Below are positions 61,263-64,000 of a stretch of DNA of 64,000 bases, one piece after another (position 1 is the first letter of the stretch; each line of letters opens with the position of its first letter). Under the pieces are notes generated by a model. The model saw only the letters and a list, made by a program, of their open reading frames with translations, was not told the origin of the DNA and did no database searches. The position numbers and the translations under genes were made by a program. The DNA comes from Elusimicrobiota bacterium (lineage in GTDB: Bacteria > Elusimicrobiota > Elusimicrobia > FEN-1173), in NCBI GenBank assembly GCA_016715645.1, contig JADJZR010000003.1:186001-250000 (forward strand), read 5' to 3'.

Positions 61263-61943
61263 TCAGTAGCTTCCCAGAGCTTTGAAATCATGACCGTTCA
61301 CCCGCTCCGCATGCCAACCGAACGCCCTCGCCTTGGCCACAACATCTCCCGTATCATTAACCTTAGAAACCCACAAGTCCGATTGGATCTTGTTTGCATC
61401 CACAATCGCCGTAATTTCACCCATTTTCAGATGTGCCGCTTGGGGAAGCGATTCCCAAATTTGTCCCTCTTGCAGTTCGCCGTCTCCTATCAAAACAAAA
61501 ACTCGGCCGGATTTTTTTTGAAAACGGCGTGCCCACACGATCCCTTTCGCTTTGGAAATGCCCATACCCAAAGAGCCCGTGTTGGCCGCCAAGGCAGAAA
61601 CCGCCACGTCCGGGTGGCCTGGCAATCCGCCCAATCGGCGAAGTTGATGCAATTTTTCGAAGGGCATTTTCTCCAATCCCGCCAAAACGGCATAAAGCCC
61701 GGGCACGTCATGCCCCTTGGATGAAAAATAGACATCCTCCGGTCCCATTTCAACCAAATGCAACCAAGTCACAATGTCCAAACTGCTAAAAGAAGATCCG
61801 ATGTGTCCAGAATTGGCACGCTTGATTGCGTAAAGAGCGTTGAGACGAGCCGCGTCCGCGAAAACGGCCGCCCGTCCTTCGTCCATTTTTCCGGCTCTAA
61901 GCCGTTGAAATTCCTTCAAGGGAATATAGACCAGATCGCTCAT
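61263..61943 (-). CDS. Transketolase-like protein, N-terminal part (ends at a frameshift)
   Basis: 226 residues of the TPP-binding domain from ATG 61943, which overlaps the cytidylyltransferase stop as ATGA. Features: KRANSGHIGSSFSSLDIV (His for TPP), SKGHDVPGLYAVLAG and the TPP motif GDGELQEGQIWESLPQAAH with the Asn in VDANKIQSD. It stops early at TGA 61263-61265 (HDFKALGSY), while the family sequence continues one frame over in the ORF at 60004-61257. Together they make one protein of about 645 residues. Confidence 0.85.
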   Translation of the reverse strand: MSDLVYIPLKEFQRLRAGKMDEGRAAVFADAARLNALYAIKRANSGHIGSSFSSLDIVTWLHLVEMGPEDVYFSSKGHDVPGLYAVLAGLEKMPFEKLHQLRRLGGLPGHPDVAVSALAANTGSLGMGISKAKGIVWARRFQKKSGRVFVLIGDGELQEGQIWESLPQAAHLKMGEITAIVDANKIQSDLWVSKVNDTGDVVAKARAFGWHAERVNGHDFKALGSY

Positions 61944-62692
61944 GAGGAAACAACCTCCAGGGGAGTTTGAGCCACAGGGGGCAATACCGCCTGCCCCCGT
62001 TTTATTAATTCTTCCGCCAGCCACCAGTCTTCGGGTTGGTTAATGTCAAACCCTTCGAGACCTTCCGTCAAAAAAGGGATGATTTTCTCGCCGGCGATCG
62101 TCCCCCCTTCCAAAGGAACGCGAGTCCAGGCAATTTCCAGGCTGGCATTTTGAACATAGACTTTTGGCAACGCTTGGTACGGCATGCTGTGCCAAGGAGG
62201 AGTCCTGGGGCCTCCGGGTAAAAGAGGCATTATCCAGTCCCCTTCCTTGACCCACATTTTTCCGGGATGTTGTCCGCACAACTCCACAGCGCGAAGAGAA
62301 TCGACCTCCGGAAGCTGTTGGAAGAGGCTCCATGCTCGCTGAATTGTACTGGCCGTTCGAAACGGGCTAGTCGGCCGCAGAAGGGCGAACGATTCATAGT
62401 TTTGTCCCTGTTCCGAGAGGGCCTTAAGAACATGCCGAACCCATTCGATATCCGGAGAGAGATCGCCCGCGAATTCCGCTGGTCGAAGGAAGGGAACTTC
62501 GCCCCCGTAATGACGGGCCACCTCGGCCACGCCCTCGCTGTCAGTGGACACCACCACTGAATCAAACACCCCGGACGATCTGGCCGCACTCAGGGTGTAG
62601 GCCAATAAGGGATGCCCGTTTAAAACCCGGATGTTTTTTGCCTTCACTCGTTTGGAGCCTGAGCGGGCGGGGATAAGGGCGACAGTTTTCAT
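61940..62692 (-). CDS. Acylneuraminate-type cytidylyltransferase (NeuA-like)
   Basis: A 250-residue CMP-sugar synthetase. N-terminal signature IPARSGSKRVKAKNIRVLNG and LLRPTSPFRT are typical of CMP-sialic acid-type enzymes; FDINQPEDWWLAEELI is the usual C-terminal metal/dimer segment. It activates an acidic nine-carbon or related sugar with CTP. No NeuB-type synthase is in the window, so the exact sugar is unknown. It overlaps both neighbours by 4 bases. Confidence 0.88.
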   Translation of the reverse strand: MKTVALIPARSGSKRVKAKNIRVLNGHPLLAYTLSAARSSGVFDSVVVSTDSEGVAEVARHYGGEVPFLRPAEFAGDLSPDIEWVRHVLKALSEQGQNYESFALLRPTSPFRTASTIQRAWSLFQQLPEVDSLRAVELCGQHPGKMWVKEGDWIMPLLPGGPRTPPWHSMPYQALPKVYVQNASLEIAWTRVPLEGGTIAGEKIIPFLTEGLEGFDINQPEDWWLAEELIKRGQAVLPPVAQTPLEVVSS

Positions 62693-64000
62693 TGGTTTAG
62701 CAGAGAAGCAGGGGCCTTTCCCTGGTGCATTGGATTCCTTCGATGATCAAGATAAAGATAGACAAAAAAAATGAGCGCATAATATAAACTTGTTGCGAGC
62801 GCAATTCCAACGGTTCCCCACGAATTAAAAAAAAGAAACCGCAAACTAATCGCAAGCGGTAACCCCAAGACGCCTACCCATGTCGGGGTCCACACATCCC
62901 CCTTGGAGTAGAACCGGTTTGCCATGACCAGTAACACGGGGCTAAGAAGTTGCCCTCCCATAGCCATCATCAGGACCCACAGAAGATGAACATCGCCTAA
63001 ATCCATCTGTCCTTTATAAAAAACGATCTTCAATAGCGGAAAACCAAGAACAACCAACACAACAAACGAAAAGACACCCAGAAGGAGCGTCTGGAGAAAC
63101 CCCCGCAAATAGAGGGATCGAGCGCTTTCTTCATCACCCTCTTGAACCCGTCTAGACAAATGAACCAAAGCCGGGTTTGCGATAGATCGCTGTAGAACGA
63201 TTTCCCCGGCGTTAAAAACCTGTTGACCCACATTAAAAAGAGACAATTGGCCGACCGGCGCTAACGACGACAAGACTCGATCAACCAAATAGGTCAACTT
63301 ATAAATGGCTGCCCCGCCCGTAAGTATACCAATTCGGTGGAGCAAAGCCCTCGAGATCACCTTGCGAAAATGGACGGGCCGAAAGACACCAAGAACTCCC
63401 CCAATCCCCCCAAAGGACACCGCAATTCGAAGAACCAAGGCCCATGCAAATCCTTTCACTCCTAACGATGGGAACAAAAAGAGAAAGGCAAGAAGGGCCA
63501 GCAGGGATCCCACCAGAGAGGAAATTTCTGCGCGAAAAAATCGCCCCTGCGCGTAAGCGAGGCTCTGAGTCACGCCAAAACCGGCCTGTAAGGGAATCAT
63601 CCAAACCAAAATACGGAACAATTCCACTAACAAATTTTGTGCCTTGTCCGAAAATCCGAAAAAGAACACCCCCAGCCATTGGTGACCCGTGAGGGATAAG
63701 ACCCAAGCGCCTACTCCCAATAGAATCATCGCCCACTGGACCAAGCCCCACGCCGAGTCTTGCTGGTCCTGTTGAGTCATGGACGAGAAATGAGGAATCA
63801 ACGCTTTCCCCATGACCGAAATCATCACCATCACAACCATTTGAGGAATGAGCAATGCGGCGAATACGACATCAGTGTTTACGGTCGCCCGAGACGAATC
63901 AATAGGTACCAGTTCAAGACGAAAGAAACACTAAGATTTCCGGCTGTCAATAAAGCCATCTGGGAAGCGGCCCATCCTGGAGCGTAATGCTTCCATCTGC
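62689..64000 (-). CDS. MurJ/MviN-like polysaccharide flippase, partial and frameshifted
   Basis: A membrane protein with at least 10 helices in the visible part, of the MOP superfamily (MurJ/Wzx-like lipid-linked sugar flippase). The main frame runs from about 63880 to the stop at 62689 (TDVVFAALLIPQMVVMVMIS, GKALIPHFSSM, SIANPALVHLSRRV). Upstream of about 63880 the family sequence is in another frame (APGWAASQMALLTAGNLSVS, FVLNWYLLIRLG) and runs to the window edge. One base seems missing near 63876-63886. It would move undecaprenyl-linked repeat units across the inner membrane for the Wzy-type protein at 57879. Confidence 0.8.

Noticed and set aside
60004..61943. Genuine two-subunit transketolase
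   Set aside because: The break falls before the LIVADTIKGRGVSFMEG segment that belongs to the N-terminal subunit in true split enzymes; one-base frameshift fits better.

Overview
The window (about 57% GC by eye, dense, few long gaps) reads as chromosome of a Gram-negative, probably anaerobic or microaerobic bacterium. It encodes outer-membrane biogenesis (LptF/LptG permeases, an OmpA-type lipoprotein, several PorV/UPF0164-type barrels, a giant SprA-like protein), a radical-SAM sulfatase maturase with its sulfatase, and a large surface-glycan cluster. PorV-like barrels, a SprA-like protein and secreted proteins ending in a FlgD/T9SS-type beta domain recall Elusimicrobiota or a neighbouring candidate phylum. 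That placement is inference: there is no rRNA or standard phylogenetic marker here.

Layout. 1-2907: end of a PorV-TPR gene, a histidine kinase and an OmpR-type regulator. 3.3-13.2 kb: sulfatase maturase, small barrel, beta-helix protein, Fic protein, sulfatase with a frameshifted tail, broken lipid glycosyltransferase and PIG-L deacetylase. 13.3-17.1 kb: two tandem FG-GAP secreted proteins. 17.4-21.6 kb: a second PorV-TPR/kinase/regulator cassette with a toxin-antitoxin insertion inside and another directly after it. 22.6-24.1 kb: tRNA-Arg, OmpA lipoprotein, tRNA-Gly and a 52-bp tandem repeat. 24.2-31.8 kb (minus strand): a complete SUF iron-sulfur operon (rrf2-sufC-sufB-sufD-Rieske-sufS-sufU-sufT) whose sufB carries a 408-residue intein. 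32-35 kb: pgk, secG, tRNA-Leu, comF. 35.2-46.9 kb: SprA-like protein, lptF-lptG, M6 protease, PorV-like barrel and TPR lipoprotein. 47-49.5 kb: ahcY and metK. 49.6-64 kb (minus strand): a glycan cluster with flippase, cytidylyltransferase, transketolase, phosphatase, polymerase/ligase, capsule-type transferase, two GT4 enzymes, WbaP-type initiator, epimerase, GmhB and a sugar nucleotidyltransferase.

How the genes fit together. The SprA-like protein, three PorV-like proteins and secreted proteins with a common C-terminal beta domain look like parts and cargo of a type-9-like export route. Two PorV-like genes are translationally coupled to two-component genes, so envelope state may feed into regulation. 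The maturase can activate the serine-type sulfatase. MetK and AhcY form the two ends of the S-adenosylmethionine cycle.

The most unusual content is non-coding or mobile: miniature elements with GTAAC ends and perfect 8-bp target duplications (one inserted exactly at a stop codon without changing the protein), a second repeat family with GGCAAATCCCCC ends, and a hairpin module shared by these families and by the tandem array next to tRNA-Gly, where stem changes are compensated. Several genes (sulfatase tail, glycosyltransferase, transketolase, flippase) carry single-base frameshifts. Whether these are biological or consensus errors cannot be decided from sequence alone.
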